NCBI RefSeq assembly: GCF_001753245.1
Contig: NZ_CP017415.1
Span: forward strand, 2,012,501-2,076,500
DNA length: 64,000 nucleotides
Source: Acidihalobacter yilgarnensis
GTDB taxonomy: Bacteria; Pseudomonadota; Gammaproteobacteria; DSM-5130; Acidihalobacteraceae
Direction of reading: 5' to 3'
The notes beneath the pieces are model-generated. The model was given only the letters and a program-made list of their open reading frames with translations. It ran no database searches and was not told the origin of the DNA. Position 1 is the stretch's first letter, and each line of letters starts with the position of its first letter. Made by a program: the position numbers and the translations under genes. Shown one piece after another: positions 38,496 to 49,258 of this stretch.

Positions 38496-39065
38496 TTATT
38501 CCTCGTGCTCGACCAAACGCGGCCGGGATAACACGCCCGGTTTATGTTCGGAGGAATGCGAAAAGTACAGGGCCAGCCCGATCAGCGCGATCCCGCCAGC
38601 GAAGTACAGCAGGTCGAGTGGGCTGGCGAATTTCATGCCCAGCGCGTGCTCGAAAAACTTGACGATCAAGATCATCAGCACGACCTTGCCCAGCCGCGCC
38701 TTGAGATCATCGAGGCTATGGATGACAAGCACCTTGGAGGCCATCTCGGAGCGCTCGGCCTCATCTATCTTACTGATAAACAGCTCATATAAGCCCAGCG
38801 CAAATATCAGCAGCACCGTAGCCAATAGGTAACCATCCAGTATTTCTACCACGTACGCGATGGTACTACCGCGCATCTGCGCGCGCGCGGCCTCGGTCAG
38901 CGAGGGAGAAGCATACTCACTCAGATGAACGATCATGTACCAGGCATCGATCGTAGCCGTGTAGAACATTGCCAGCGCGGAGGCGAGGCTGGCCACAACG
39001 GCGGCGAGCACCACCAAGCGACTCCGCCACAAAAAACCCTCGAATAGCCTTTCCAGTCGATTCAT
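38496..39065 (-). CDS. YqhA/UPF0114 family membrane protein
   Basis: A 189-residue inner-membrane protein with about four hydrophobic segments. Matches the YqhA (TIGR00645/UPF0114) family through FEGFLWRSRLVVLAAVVAS, YVVEILDGYLLATVLLIFALGLYELF, SLDDLKARLGKVVLMILIVKFFEHAL and the C-terminal helix. Function is unknown. It is inserted between tilS and pyrG, with gaps of 26 and 112 bp. Confidence 0.87.
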   Translation of the reverse strand: MNRLERLFEGFLWRSRLVVLAAVVASLASALAMFYTATIDAWYMIVHLSEYASPSLTEAARAQMRGSTIAYVVEILDGYLLATVLLIFALGLYELFISKIDEAERSEMASKVLVIHSLDDLKARLGKVVLMILIVKFFEHALGMKFASPLDLLYFAGGIALIGLALYFSHSSEHKPGVLSRPRLVEHEE

Positions 39066-39091
39066 CCCTTACCCCTGGGCGTTAAGTCAAT

Positions 39092-40404
39092 TCATGGCGG
39101 TCGCAGCCCGTCCTCGGCCTGATGGTCTTCGTGGCAACGCCAATAGCCTATCACCTCGACCAAATGCTCATCGGCATACAGCAGGGGTATGCGGTCACGC
39201 AGCCAAGGTGGCACACCCGCCTCCTGCAACAGGCTTTTGAGGGCACGACTGCGGCCTCGGGGTGACATCTTGCAGCGTTCACCGCCCCTGCGAAAGCGAA
39301 TCGTGAGGTGCGCGCCAGCAGACATCAAGCTGGACAGGTCGCAACGCAGGTCCTCTTTCCTCAACACCAAACCCAGCCCCGGCAGATCCAGCGGGGTCGC
39401 CGGATCCCATTGGAATACCCGAGTCGAGTCATGCGATGATAAGGGGATGTCCGCATATAGTTCATCGCGGTAGCGGCGCAGCTCGGCCCCCGGCCAGCAT
39501 AATTGCGCACGACCATCCCGCCTGGCTTCCAAGACCCGCCGCAGATCGGACAGACGACGTGCGTTTGGCAATGGCAGCCCCTTGTCGGAGAGCCACACGC
39601 GCACCGCATTGTGCAGGCGCGCATCCGGCAAGACACGCAGGGCAGACACACTGAGCACGCCAGGCCACTCGCCGGACGCCGTTTCAAGGTCGCGACGTCC
39701 CAGATGGCTCAGCAAACCCTGAGATTCTGCCTGCAGGCCGGCCGCCCTACCGAGCGTGGTGACGGTTGCAGGCCAGCGCGCCTCGATCAAAGGCAGAATG
39801 CGATGGCGTAGGTAATTGCGCGCGGGCGATAAATCGCTATTGGTCGGGTCTTCGATCCAGCCGATCCCTGCGCGTGTGAGGTAATCGCGTAATGCGGTAC
39901 GGCGCAAGGCCAACAACGGGCGGGCATGCCAACCGCAGCCGAAGGGGGCAAGCCGCGGCATGGCCGCCAATCCAGCCGGGCCGGCACCGCGCAAGAGTTG
40001 TAGCAGCAACGTTTCGGCCTGATCATCGGCATGATGCGCGGTAAGCAGGCCATCGCCGCGCGCCATCACCGAACGCAAAGCGGCATAACGCAGCTCGCGC
40101 GCACGCGCCTCCGGGCTGTCGCCGCTACGCGGCGAAGCCGCGATCCGCAGAAGCTCGAATTCGATCCCCCATTCGGCACAATGCGCGGCGCACGTATCAG
40201 CCCAGGCGTCCGCATCGGCCTGCAAACCGTGGTGGACGTGCACAACACGTAGCGAACGCCCACCCGCCCCCCCTGAACGAGGGCATGCAGCAAAGCCTGA
40301 GAATCGCCGCCGCCGCTGTAGGCCAGAAGCCAACGCCCCGTGACGGGCAATTTGTCCAGCTGCTGCGCCAACCAAACAGGGTCGAGTGCCTCGACCTTTG
40401 CCAT
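39092..40404 (-). pseudogene. tilS: tRNA(Ile)-lysidine synthase, frameshifted at a G7 run
   Basis: TilS changes C34 of tRNA-Ile(CAU) to lysidine so that AUA is read as isoleucine. The N-terminus reads from ATG 40404 (MAKVEALDPVWLAQQL) and has the PP-loop LLAYSGGGDSQALLHALVQGG. After the run of seven C on the plus strand (40267-40273) the frame is lost, and the rest continues in another frame with VVHVHHGLQADADAW, LLTAHHADDQAETLLLQLLRGAG and GWIEDPTNSD through the C-terminal domain. Adding one G makes an intact protein of about 437 residues. Because TilS is essential, a read error, slippage or a second copy elsewhere is more likely than loss. Lies 6 bp after accA. Confidence 0.88.
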
Positions 40405-40410
40405 GATGGG

Positions 40411-41367
40411 CTATTCGACGATCGTGCTGTAACGCATGAGTCGTTCGTAACGACGCTGCAGCAACGCGTCCGGACTACTCGCGTTCAGGTGCTCAAGCGC
40501 CCGCCATAACGATTCACCCAACTGCCGACTGACCGTTTCGATGTCGCGGTGCGCCGCACCAGCCGGTTCTGGAATGACCTCGTCAATGAGATTGAGTGAT
40601 CTCAGGCGCTGCGCGGTAATACCCAACGCCTCGGCGGCCTCAGGTGCCTTGTCGGCACTCTTCCAGAGAATCGAGGCACAGCCCTCGGGTGAAATGACCG
40701 AATACGTACTGTATTGCAGCATCATCACATGATCACCCACACCGATCGCGAGCGCGCCGCCGGAACCGCCCTCGCCAATCACCGCACAGATGATCGGTGT
40801 ACGCAGACGTGACATCTCGAACAGATTGCGCGCGATGGCTTCACTCTGGCCGCGCTCCTCGGCACCCACACCCGGATAGGCGCCAGGCGTGTCGATAAAC
40901 GTGATGACGGGCAAACGGAAGCGTTCAGCCATACGCATCAGGCGCAATGCCTTGCGATAGCCTTCCGGGCGCGGCATACCGAAATTGCGCTTCACTTTCT
41001 CGCGGGTATCGCGCCCCTTCTGGTGCCCGATAACCATCACCGGCTGGTTGCGCAGTCGCGCTATCCCACCCACGATGGCTGCGTCGTCGGCATAGGCGCG
41101 ATCACCATGCAATTCCTCGAAGTCCGTAAACAGACGCTCGATATAATCCAGCGTGTAAGGACGTCGCGGATGCCGCGCTACTTGGGATACCTGCCAGGGT
41201 GTAAGCGAAGCGAATATGGACTGGGTCAGCGTGCGGGCCTTGCGCTCCAATCGGCTGATCTCTTCACTGAGATTGACCTCGCTGTCGTTGCCAACATAGC
41301 GCAATTCCTCGATTTTCGCCTCGAGTTCGGCAATCGGCTGTTCGAAATCTAGAAACTCAGGATTCAT
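40411..41367 (-). CDS. accA: Acetyl-CoA carboxylase carboxyltransferase subunit alpha
   Basis: Alpha subunit of the carboxyltransferase that makes malonyl-CoA (318 aa, E. coli 319). Starts [20 protein letters not shown], then [65 protein letters not shown], and [18 protein letters not shown] 41367 matches the family; the frame is open to 41406. dnaE-accA-tilS is the conserved order. Confidence 0.97.
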   Translation of the reverse strand: MNPEFLDFEQPIAELEAKIEELRYVGNDSEVNLSEEISRLERKARTLTQSIFASLTPWQVSQVARHPRRPYTLDYIERLFTDFEELHGDRAYADDAAIVGGIARLRNQPVMVIGHQKGRDTREKVKRNFGMPRPEGYRKALRLMRMAERFRLPVITFIDTPGAYPGVGAEERGQSEAIARNLFEMSRLRTPIICAVIGEGGSGGALAIGVGDHVMMLQYSTYSVISPEGCASILWKSADKAPEAAEALGITAQRLRSLNLIDEVIPEPAGAAHRDIETVSRQLGESLWRALEHLNASSPDALLQRRYERLMRYSTIVE

Positions 41368-41423
41368 TGAAATGTCCGTGATCTGCCCGCTACTGGCCGT
41401 GGGCATGGATTGTAACCGGGGGT

Positions 41424-44400
41424 TCAGCGCTTGTCAGGGCCGTAGCGGAGTTTGAGCTGTGAAACGCCATGCAAGCGCTCCAGTCGTCGCAGCAGTTCGT
41501 CGCTCGGCCTGACGCGCCACTCGTCGCCCAGCACCAGCCTGGCATCCGCCTGCGAGCTGCGGTAGCTGAGCCAGACCGGACAACCGCTATCACGATAACA
41601 ATAAGGTTTGAGGGTCTGCACCAAGCTCCCGGCAAGACCATTCAAGTGGCCGTCGTTAACGATTTGGATATCCAGCGCTTGAGCGAACCGCGCACGCGCC
41701 TGATCGATGGTATAGACATGCTGTGCTCGCACCCGCCGCCTGCCGCTGAAGGCATCGAAACCGATACTGCCCTCGATCACCAGCAGAACGTCCTTCGCCA
41801 GTAAGTCGGCATAATTCTGGTATTCCTCACCGAACAATCCGACGTCGAGCCGTCCGGTGCGGTCGTCCAGGGTGACGAAGGCAAAGCGACCCGAGGAGGC
41901 TGTGCGCACCGAGAGACCGACCACGAGCCCAGCAATGACCATGTCACGGTCATTACGCGCGCCACGGCCGCGACCTTCGGGCTCGTCCTCCTGGAGCCAC
42001 GCAGCGATCGGGCGCGTGACGATGCGCGATAGCTCGTCTGCATAACGATCGATCGGATGCCCGGTCAGATATAGTCCCAGCGTCTCTTTTTCGGCATGCA
42101 GGCGCTCGTCGTCCTCCCACTCGGGCAGCTGCGCCAGCTCGATGATCACGGCCGCCTCTGGCGCATCGCCAAACAGGTCGACCTGTCCCTGATCGGCGTC
42201 TCGCTGCGCCTGCTCCGCCGCACGGATCGCTTCCGGCAGGCGCGCCATGTGGGTAGCGCGATTAACACCCAATGCGTCGAGCGTGCCGGCACGAATCAAG
42301 GCCTCTAGCACGCGTCGGTTCACCTTGCGGCCGATTACCCGGCGGCAAAGATCGCCCAGATCCGCAAACGGACCCCCGACCGAACGTTCATCGAGCAGCC
42401 CCTCGATGGCAGAAGCGCCAATGCCCTTGATCGCGCCCATGCCGTAGAGAATGGTTTGCTCATCCAGGACGGTGAAGCGATGAAAGGAGCGATTCACGTC
42501 CGGCGGCACGACCTTGAGCCCCAGCTGGCGACATTCCTCGATGAGATTGACCACCTTGTCGGTATTGTCCATGTCGGCGGACAACACTGCGGCCATGAAG
42601 GCTGCAGGATGGTGCTGCTTGAGCCAGGCGGTCTGGTAGGAAAGTAACGCATAGGCCGCCGAATGCGACTTGTTGAAGCCATAGCCGGCGAACTTCTCCA
42701 TCAGGTCGAAGATGTAGGTGGCCACTCCGGCGTCTACGCCTCTGCCCACCGCACCCTGCATGAAGATTTCGCGCTGCTTGGCCATCTCCTCTGCTTTTTT
42801 CTTGCCCATGGCGCGCCGCAGCAGATCGGCGCCGCCCAGGGTGTAACCTGCCAGAACCTGGGCGATCTGCATGACCTGTTCCTGATACAGGATCACGCCA
42901 TAGGTCGGCTTGAGGATTGGCTCTAGCTCGGGATGCGGGTACTCGACCTTGGCCCGCCCGTGCTTGCGATTGATGAAGTCGTCGACCATGCCCGATTGCA
43001 GTGGCCCCGGGCGGTACAAGGCAACGAGCGCGACAATGTCCTCGAAGTTGTCCGGCTGCAGACGCTTGATCAGCTCCTGCATGCCGCTGGATTCGAGCTG
43101 GAACACCGCCGTCGTCTGATGACGCTTGAGCAGTCCATAAGTCTGCGTATCGTCAAGCGGCAACTGGTTGACGTCGAGCTTCGCCTCGCCCTCGGGTCGG
43201 CGGGCGTTGATGGTCTCCACCGCCCAGTCGATGATGGTGAGGGTACGCAGACCGAGAAAGTCGAACTTGACCAGCCCGATGGCCTCGACGTCGTCCTTGT
43301 CGAACTGCGTCACCAGACTCTGTCCGCCTTCTTCGCAGTACAACGGCGAGAAATCGGTCAGTGGTCCCGGCGCGATCACTACGCCGCCGGCGTGTTTGCC
43401 AGCATTGCGGGCGAGTCCCTCTAGCTTGAGAGCGAGGTCGATCAGCGCTGTGACTTCCTCCTCCTGCTCATACGCGCGTCGCAGCTCTTCTTCCTGCGCC
43501 AGCGCCTTTTCCAACGAAATGCCGATCTCGAAGGGAATCAGCTTGGCGATGCGATCAACGAAGCCATAAGGGTGACTGAGCACACGGCCGACATCGCGCA
43601 CGACCGCCTTGGCCGCCATGCTGCCGTATGTGATGATCTGCGAGACACGGTCGCGTCCGTAGCGCTCGGCAACGTAATCAATCACCCGGTCCCGCTTCTC
43701 CATGCAGAAATCCACATCGAAGTCGGGCATCGAGACGCGTTCTGGATTTAGAAATCGCTCGAAAAGAAGATCATAACGTATTGGATCAAGGTCAGTTATA
43801 CCCAGCACGTATGCCACCAGCGAACCCGCACCCGAGCCGCGACCGGGGCCGACTGGAATCTGATTTCGCTTGGCCCACTGAATGAAATCGGCGACGATCA
43901 GGAAGTAGCCGGGGAAGCCCATCTGAATGATGACATCCAGCTCAAGAGCCAGACGTTCATCGTATTCAACCCGTCGTTGCTGCGCATTCGGCGTCGCCGG
44001 ATCGATCACTTGCGCCAGTCTGGATTCGAGCCCCTTTTCCGCTTCCCGACGTAGAAAGGTATCGGTATCCATACCCTCAGGCACCGGGAACTGGGGCAGT
44101 ACCGATTGGCCCAGCGTCAGGCCGAGCGAGCAGCGCCGGGCAATCTCGACGGTATTTTCCAGCGCCTCCGGCAGATCAGCGAACAGGATAGCCATTTCCT
44201 CCGGCGTGCGTAGATATTGCTGCTCCGTGTAGCGCCTGGAACGGCGGGGGTCAGCCAGCACGTCCCCATCATGGATACACACCCTGGCCTCGTGTGCATC
44301 GAAATCCGCTGACGACAGGAAGCGCACGTCGTTGGTGGCCACCACCGGGGTATCGGTGGCGCCCGCTAGGGCGATAGCGGCCTGCAGGTATTCCTCTTCA

Positions 44401-44942
44401 CCCTCACGCCCCGTGCGCTGCAGTTCCAGATAGTAACGATCCGGGAACAGACGTCGCCAGAATTCCAGACGCGCCTCGGCCTGCGATTGCCGCCCCGCCA
44501 GCAGCGCGCGCCCAACATCTCCGGTACGACCACCCGACAACACAATCAGGCCGTCGCTCCTGCCCTCCAGCCAGTCGTAGTCGAGCATGGCGATACCGCC
44601 GTGCTGACCTTCTTGATAACTGCGTGAAACCAGCCGCGTCAAATTGCGATAACCCGTCTCGTTCTGACACAGGAACAACACCCTGGCGGGTGCTTCGGCC
44701 TCACCGCCCGGCATGCCAGGCGGCTCACGCAACCACGCGTCGACGCCGATGATCGGTTTGATCCCCGCACGTTGCGCTGCGCGGTAGAACTTGACCATCG
44801 CAAACAGATTGCATTGATCGGTCAACGCCACGGCGGGCACGCCTTGGGTGGCAAGCGCCTTCATCAATGGCCCGATGCGGAGCACGCTGTCGGTCAGCGA
44901 GTACTCGGTATGCAACGACAAGTGTATGTAAGTGGGTTCCAT
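41424..44942 (-). CDS. dnaE: DNA polymerase III subunit alpha
   Basis: Replicative polymerase catalytic subunit (1172 aa). The N-terminal PHP domain begins [17 protein letters not shown]. The polymerase core has [23 protein letters not shown] and the acidic [14 protein letters not shown]. Next come [21 protein letters not shown], the helix-hairpin-helix part and an OB-fold near the C-terminus ([27 protein letters not shown]). The start is set at ATG 44942 ([15 protein letters not shown]), the family N-terminus; the extra frame up to 45017 is dropped. Confidence 0.97.
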   Translation of the reverse strand: MEPTYIHLSLHTEYSLTDSVLRIGPLMKALATQGVPAVALTDQCNLFAMVKFYRAAQRAGIKPIIGVDAWLREPPGMPGGEAEAPARVLFLCQNETGYRNLTRLVSRSYQEGQHGGIAMLDYDWLEGRSDGLIVLSGGRTGDVGRALLAGRQSQAEARLEFWRRLFPDRYYLELQRTGREGEEEYLQAAIALAGATDTPVVATNDVRFLSSADFDAHEARVCIHDGDVLADPRRSRRYTEQQYLRTPEEMAILFADLPEALENTVEIARRCSLGLTLGQSVLPQFPVPEGMDTDTFLRREAEKGLESRLAQVIDPATPNAQQRRVEYDERLALELDVIIQMGFPGYFLIVADFIQWAKRNQIPVGPGRGSGAGSLVAYVLGITDLDPIRYDLLFERFLNPERVSMPDFDVDFCMEKRDRVIDYVAERYGRDRVSQIITYGSMAAKAVVRDVGRVLSHPYGFVDRIAKLIPFEIGISLEKALAQEEELRRAYEQEEEVTALIDLALKLEGLARNAGKHAGGVVIAPGPLTDFSPLYCEEGGQSLVTQFDKDDVEAIGLVKFDFLGLRTLTIIDWAVETINARRPEGEAKLDVNQLPLDDTQTYGLLKRHQTTAVFQLESSGMQELIKRLQPDNFEDIVALVALYRPGPLQSGMVDDFINRKHGRAKVEYPHPELEPILKPTYGVILYQEQVMQIAQVLAGYTLGGADLLRRAMGKKKAEEMAKQREIFMQGAVGRGVDAGVATYIFDLMEKFAGYGFNKSHSAAYALLSYQTAWLKQHHPAAFMAAVLSADMDNTDKVVNLIEECRQLGLKVVPPDVNRSFHRFTVLDEQTILYGMGAIKGIGASAIEGLLDERSVGGPFADLGDLCRRVIGRKVNRRVLEALIRAGTLDALGVNRATHMARLPEAIRAAEQAQRDADQGQVDLFGDAPEAAVIIELAQLPEWEDDERLHAEKETLGLYLTGHPIDRYADELSRIVTRPIAAWLQEDEPEGRGRGARNDRDMVIAGLVVGLSVRTASSGRFAFVTLDDRTGRLDVGLFGEEYQNYADLLAKDVLLVIEGSIGFDAFSGRRRVRAQHVYTIDQARARFAQALDIQIVNDGHLNGLAGSLVQTLKPYCYRDSGCPVWLSYRSSQADARLVLGDEWRVRPSDELLRRLERLHGVSQLKLRYGPDKR

Positions 44943-44970
44943 CGGTTCCGCTATCGATGCCGCACGGCCC

Positions 44971-45969
44971 TTAATAGGCCGCCAACAGATAAAAATAGGC
45001 CGCGTAGCACGCAGCATTCAAGAGCAGCCAGCTGGGGCGCAGGCCCTCCCGTCGGTTCGCGAATCGCAACCAACTGACCGCAATCAGCGTCAGCAATGCC
45101 GCATACAGCACCTCTCGGCTCGGCTGCCAGGGCGTGAGCCACAAACCAAGCGCAGGCAGCAACGAACCTTGGAAGACCAGCGCACCGCTCAGATTGCCCA
45201 GCGCGAGGGTATCCTTCCCCCGCTTCGCCCACAACAGGCTATTGACCTTTTCCGGCAGCTCCGTGGCCACTGGCACCACCAGCAACGAAAGGACGAGCAC
45301 CGATAGACCCAGTGCACCCGCCAGATGCTCCACTGCCCCCACAAAACCATGCGCCGCCCAAACGATCAGGCCCACGCCGAACAGCAGTTGCACCCACATC
45401 TGCACGACGCCATGCCCCCAAAGCCGTGCCGTGAACAGTCCATTATCCGCACTGGCACCGTGACCACCCGCCACCAACCGGCTCGAGGCCCGCAGCGTAG
45501 TCCACAGATATCCCGCGTATCCGGCCACCAGAATCAGGCTAACCGCTAGGCGTAGCGCATGCGCCTGGGACGGAATAAACAGCGCTGCCATGCCAAGTCC
45601 GAACAGCATCTGGAACCACAGGAGGTCTCGCGCCAAACCACTGCGTTCCGGCTTCAATCGACGCCGCCATCCACCCTGGACCAGCATGAACGCGCCCAGC
45701 AACCCGAAGGACAGCGTCGAAATCATCAGTGGGGCGCCCAGAATAGCGCCAACGCTCACGGCTTGCCCTACCGCCTCCGCGCCACCAGAGAATAATGCCA
45801 CCACCGGCACCATGGCCTCCGGCAACGCAGTCCCGATCGCAGCGAACACCGAGCCGACAACGCCTTCGGACAGGCCATAGCGCGCTCCCAGATGCTCCAG
45901 TGCATTTGTGAACAATTCCGCACCGAGCAAGATGCCCAACAACGCCATTCCGCCTATCAGCCAATCCAT
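44971..45969 (-). CDS. Sodium/calcium exchanger (CaCA) family membrane protein
   Basis: A 332-residue protein with about ten hydrophobic segments and two related alpha-repeats typical of cation/Ca2+ antiporters: GSVFAAIGTALPEAMVPVVA in the first half and LSLLVVPVATELPEKVNSLLWA in the second, each with the acidic residue that binds the cation. It probably exports Ca2+ or another divalent cation in exchange for Na+ or H+. Located 28 bp before dnaE on the same strand. The ion is not determined. Confidence 0.85.
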   Translation of the reverse strand: MDWLIGGMALLGILLGAELFTNALEHLGARYGLSEGVVGSVFAAIGTALPEAMVPVVALFSGGAEAVGQAVSVGAILGAPLMISTLSFGLLGAFMLVQGGWRRRLKPERSGLARDLLWFQMLFGLGMAALFIPSQAHALRLAVSLILVAGYAGYLWTTLRASSRLVAGGHGASADNGLFTARLWGHGVVQMWVQLLFGVGLIVWAAHGFVGAVEHLAGALGLSVLVLSLLVVPVATELPEKVNSLLWAKRGKDTLALGNLSGALVFQGSLLPALGLWLTPWQPSREVLYAALLTLIAVSWLRFANRREGLRPSWLLLNAACYAAYFYLLAAY

Positions 45970-46062
45970 GCCCGCCCGTTCCCATCCGAATGCATACGCA
46001 ATGCTGGCCCGAAATCATCCGAACCGGCACAATAAAAAGCCCCATTCTGTAGAGAGATACCC

Positions 46063-46794
46063 TTGATCGGCGATTTCGTGACCGGATTCGTGTACATCCC
46101 TCGGGGCCTTGCGCTCATTCTGCGCCCCGGTCTTCGCCGCTACGTCATCCTACCGGTTATCATCAACGTCGTGCTGTTCACCAGCGCCTTCGTATTGTTG
46201 CTCGAACACCTTGGCGGCTGGCTGGATGGTCTGTTGCCGCACAGCTTCGCTTGGCTGGCCTGGCTGATCCTACCCTTGCTCTTTCTCGCGCTGTCGCTGG
46301 GCGTGTTCTATACCTTCAGCCTGATTGCCAATCTGATCGCCTCCCCCTTCAGCGCGCTACTGGCCGAGCGCATAGAACTGCAGATGGGCGGACGCCCACC
46401 AAGTGCCAACGCCGGCTTGAAACAAGCGCTGCGCAGCGCGCTCATCGGCCTGATGACGCAACTCTCCGCCCTGGCTTATCAATTGATCCGCTTATTGCCG
46501 CTCTTGCTGCTGTTTCTAGTGCCCGTAGTGAATCTGGTCGCCACCTCGGTACTGATCGCATTTTCCGCCTGGATGCTCGCGCTGGGATATCTTTCGACAC
46601 CCATGGGCAACCACGATATCGCCTTCCGCGAGGTTCGTTCGATCTGCAAGCAGCGCAAGGCCCTCATATTGGGGCTCGGCACCGGCCTGGTATTACTGAC
46701 CTGGATTCCACTACTCAACTTGCTGGCCTTACCGGCTGGGACCGCCGCCGCGACGGCCTTGTGGGTTGAAAAGCTCTCGCCGGCACACCGTTAA
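46063..46794 (+). CDS. cysZ: CysZ-like (EI24 family) sulfate transport protein
   Basis: A 243-residue membrane protein of the CysZ/EI24 family, which in E. coli takes up sulfate for cysteine synthesis. Matches FVTGFVYIPRGLALILRPGLRRYVILPVIINVVLF, SLIANLIASPFSALLAERIE, and LALGYLSTPMGNHDIAFREVR. The start is a TTG at 46063 with AGAGAG upstream; there is no earlier in-frame ATG that fits. No other cys genes lie nearby. Confidence 0.87.
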   Translation: MIGDFVTGFVYIPRGLALILRPGLRRYVILPVIINVVLFTSAFVLLLEHLGGWLDGLLPHSFAWLAWLILPLLFLALSLGVFYTFSLIANLIASPFSALLAERIELQMGGRPPSANAGLKQALRSALIGLMTQLSALAYQLIRLLPLLLLFLVPVVNLVATSVLIAFSAWMLALGYLSTPMGNHDIAFREVRSICKQRKALILGLGTGLVLLTWIPLLNLLALPAGTAAATALWVEKLSPAHR

Positions 46795-46927
46795 TCGGTT
46801 CGCACCTCCCGATAGACGTACCAATCGACCGGCGGGGGTGGTCCTACTGTGCCTGCTGCGCGATACTTAAAACTAATCGTCGCACGAACGGCGAGACGCC
46901 CAGACCCAAGCCCACAAGGACTCCGAA

Positions 46928-48163
46928 ATGACCGTTTCACTGGATTTTGCGCGTCATGGTGACAAGCGCAATTCCGACTTTTTCGAAACATACCTCTCCC
47001 GCCTGCTCGAAGAACGCGATCGCGTCGGGCTGACCGATATGGTCCACGAGATCGATGCGCTGATGATCACCGTGGAACCCGGCCACTCGATCGACTACAT
47101 CGCCGAATTGGCGCTGATGACGCCCTACCACTACCTCGTCACGCTCGAAAGCGAAGGCCATCTGACCCATGTCCTGCGTATCGACCTCGACAGTCCTGAT
47201 GTGCTCATTCGTGAGGTCAAGGACCCGAATACGCGCGGTATCTTCCGCAGCCTCAACGAGGTCTACCCCGTCGGTACACACCGCCCTTACAGTCGCTACA
47301 TCGGAGAAATCATCCGGGTCAGCAACCTGCACGAAGTCGTTCGCCTGCAGCGAGAACGCGAATTCCGCTTCTTCGGCGCCGACGACGTTCGCAAGCTCGA
47401 ATTCCCCGGTAATTTGGCGGTCAGCAAGCCCTCGCCCTACACCCACAACATCGTCGCCTACCTGGAACGCGAGGCACATGATCCACGCGTCTATGCCCTT
47501 GGCGTCAGCCGTGTCGATGTCCAAACCCAGGCAGCCTACGAAGCCGCCAAAGAACTGCAATACAAGCTCGGCATCCACACGCTGCTGCTACCCATCGACC
47601 ATTTGGCCACGCGCGTCTACAGTCAAAATCGCGAGGTCGCCATCCTTGAGTACCTGTCATCGTCCAGCTACTACTACTGGGGTTCCTACGACATCAAGGA
47701 TCAGAACTCCTCGACCAACGTGACCAAGAGCGTTCACCACGCACAGGAATTCCGCAGCCCGGCCAAGGTATTCACCGCCAATAACACGCCCTATTTCGTG
47801 AATCACCTCGAACACCTGCCTTCACCTACGGAAACCTTCGTGCGCAACTATGGCCCGCGCCTGCACCACATCGCAGTCGCGGTGCGCGACGGCGAGACCG
47901 ATGGTGTTGAAAATATCGAATATGCAGTCCGCTGCATTGCCGAACAGGGCAAAGACTTCCTGCTCGACGTGATCGGCTCCAAGGAAGAGGGCCTCAAACA
48001 GATATTTTCCAGTGCCTCGGAGCATTCCTCCTTGATCATCGAGTATGTCCAGCGCTTCGGCGACTTCGATGGCTTCTTCGCCAGACACAACGTCGCTGAA
48101 CTCACCCGCGCAGCGGGTGTCGACGAATCGCTCAAGGAACTCGAAGCCTCGGCGCGCAACTGA
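46928..48163 (+). CDS. HPPD-like VOC-superfamily protein of unknown substrate
   Basis: A 411-residue protein whose C-terminal part resembles 4-hydroxyphenylpyruvate dioxygenase: RLHHIAVAVRD, then FLLDVIGSKEEGLKQIFS and SLIIEYVQRFGDFDGFF. A 2-His-1-Glu iron site can be read as His225 (PIDHLATRV), His314 and Glu372. The N-terminal 200 residues (DFARHGDKRNSDFFETYLSR, TPYHYLVTLE) do not look like ordinary HPPD. The length exceeds the usual 350-380. The enzyme probably binds iron and may be a dioxygenase, but tyrosine catabolism partners (hmgA, fah) are absent. AAGGA precedes ATG 46928 by 8 bp. It is a single gene ending at a strong hairpin. Confidence 0.6.
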   Translation: MTVSLDFARHGDKRNSDFFETYLSRLLEERDRVGLTDMVHEIDALMITVEPGHSIDYIAELALMTPYHYLVTLESEGHLTHVLRIDLDSPDVLIREVKDPNTRGIFRSLNEVYPVGTHRPYSRYIGEIIRVSNLHEVVRLQREREFRFFGADDVRKLEFPGNLAVSKPSPYTHNIVAYLEREAHDPRVYALGVSRVDVQTQAAYEAAKELQYKLGIHTLLLPIDHLATRVYSQNREVAILEYLSSSSYYYWGSYDIKDQNSSTNVTKSVHHAQEFRSPAKVFTANNTPYFVNHLEHLPSPTETFVRNYGPRLHHIAVAVRDGETDGVENIEYAVRCIAEQGKDFLLDVIGSKEEGLKQIFSSASEHSSLIIEYVQRFGDFDGFFARHNVAELTRAAGVDESLKELEASARN

Positions 48164-48181
48164 GAGCTTCGCCAGCAGTCC

Positions 48182-48223
48182 GAACGTTCATGGCCGGCAT
48201 TCACCCGCCGGCCATGAACGTTC
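48182..48223. terminator. Long hairpin between convergent genes (17-bp perfect stem)
   Basis: GAACGTTCATGGCCGGC (48182-48198) pairs perfectly with GCCGGCCATGAACGTTC (48207-48223) around an 8-base loop. It lies 19 bp after the VOC gene stop, and its right edge touches the stop codon of the LysR gene, so it can end both transcripts. Neither side has a long T-run. Confidence 0.6.
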
Positions 48224-49122
48224 TAATCTGCGTGCAGGATATCCAGAAAGGCGCTCAGCGCCGCCGAACGGTAAGTCGGCTTCGGCGCCGCCAGATACAA
48301 GGTCCAATACAAACCCTTCGGCGGATCCAAGCGCAGCGGCACCAATGCCCAGCGTGCCCGCCGCAAGGCGCCGACTGAGGCGAAACCCACACCCAAGCCT
48401 GCGGCAACCGCCTCGCGCACCGCCTCCACGCCCGTCACCTCGACGCTGTATTGCACACTCAAACCAGCCGCCAGCAAGGCATTTTCGACGGCTCGCCGCA
48501 CACCCGAACCGGGCTCTCGCCAGATGATCGGATGCGCCAGCAGATCCTCCCAACCGACACCCACCTCCGCGTAACGAACCAGCGGATGGTCACTACGCAC
48601 TAAGGCGACAATCTCATCCTCCATCCAAGGCTCCAGAGTACAAAATCCAGGTAGCCACGCTTGTGGGTTCTCGAATATCCCGTCGAGAAACAACAGGTCC
48701 CAGGTGCCTACCGCCTGTATGGCCCAGTCCAGCGCCCCGGTCTTGAGCACCAAGCGAATATCCGGATAGCGGCGACGAAACGCGGCCAGGCGTTCGGGCA
48801 GGAAGTAACTTGCCACCGTATTACTTGAGGCTATACGCAGACAGCCGTCCTGCAGCGTGCGCCTGCGTCGCACCCATTCCTCGACATTATCGAGCGCGGT
48901 ACGTAAGCCTCGCGCCTCATCGAGCAACGCCTCGCCGGCCGGCGTGAGGGCAATCCCTCGCCCCACACGATGATACAGCGGCTCCCCCACCGCCTCGGTT
49001 AACTGGCGCAACCGCTCGGAGACCGCAGGCTGGCTACGATGCAAAGCGCGTGCACCCGCCGCAACACCCTTGTGTTCAGCCACTTGCAGGAAGGTCATCA
49101 GATGTTCTGGTTGTATTTTCAT
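48223..49122 (-). CDS. LysR-family transcriptional regulator
   Basis: A 299-residue regulator. The N-terminal winged helix-turn-helix reads HLMTFLQVAEHKGVAAGARALHRSQPAVSERLRQL. The C-terminal periplasmic-binding-like domain has GCLRIASSNTVASYFLP, ALVRSDHPLVRY and EAVREAVAAGLGVGFASV. It is divergent from an MFS exporter gene with 136 bp between, so it probably regulates that gene in response to a small molecule. The inducer is unknown. Confidence 0.9.
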   Translation of the reverse strand: MKIQPEHLMTFLQVAEHKGVAAGARALHRSQPAVSERLRQLTEAVGEPLYHRVGRGIALTPAGEALLDEARGLRTALDNVEEWVRRRRTLQDGCLRIASSNTVASYFLPERLAAFRRRYPDIRLVLKTGALDWAIQAVGTWDLLFLDGIFENPQAWLPGFCTLEPWMEDEIVALVRSDHPLVRYAEVGVGWEDLLAHPIIWREPGSGVRRAVENALLAAGLSVQYSVEVTGVEAVREAVAAGLGVGFASVGALRRARWALVPLRLDPPKGLYWTLYLAAPKPTYRSAALSAFLDILHAD

Positions 49123-49258
49123 CCAAATTTTCGATGAATTATTCTCAAAAAACAGATTTGATCGATGATTGTGCCCGACTTAGTCTAGTCCTGCACGCAC
49201 ACCCAGCGACGACCGTACCGATCCCCGCTGTGACGCCCCGCAGATATTCAGACAAATC

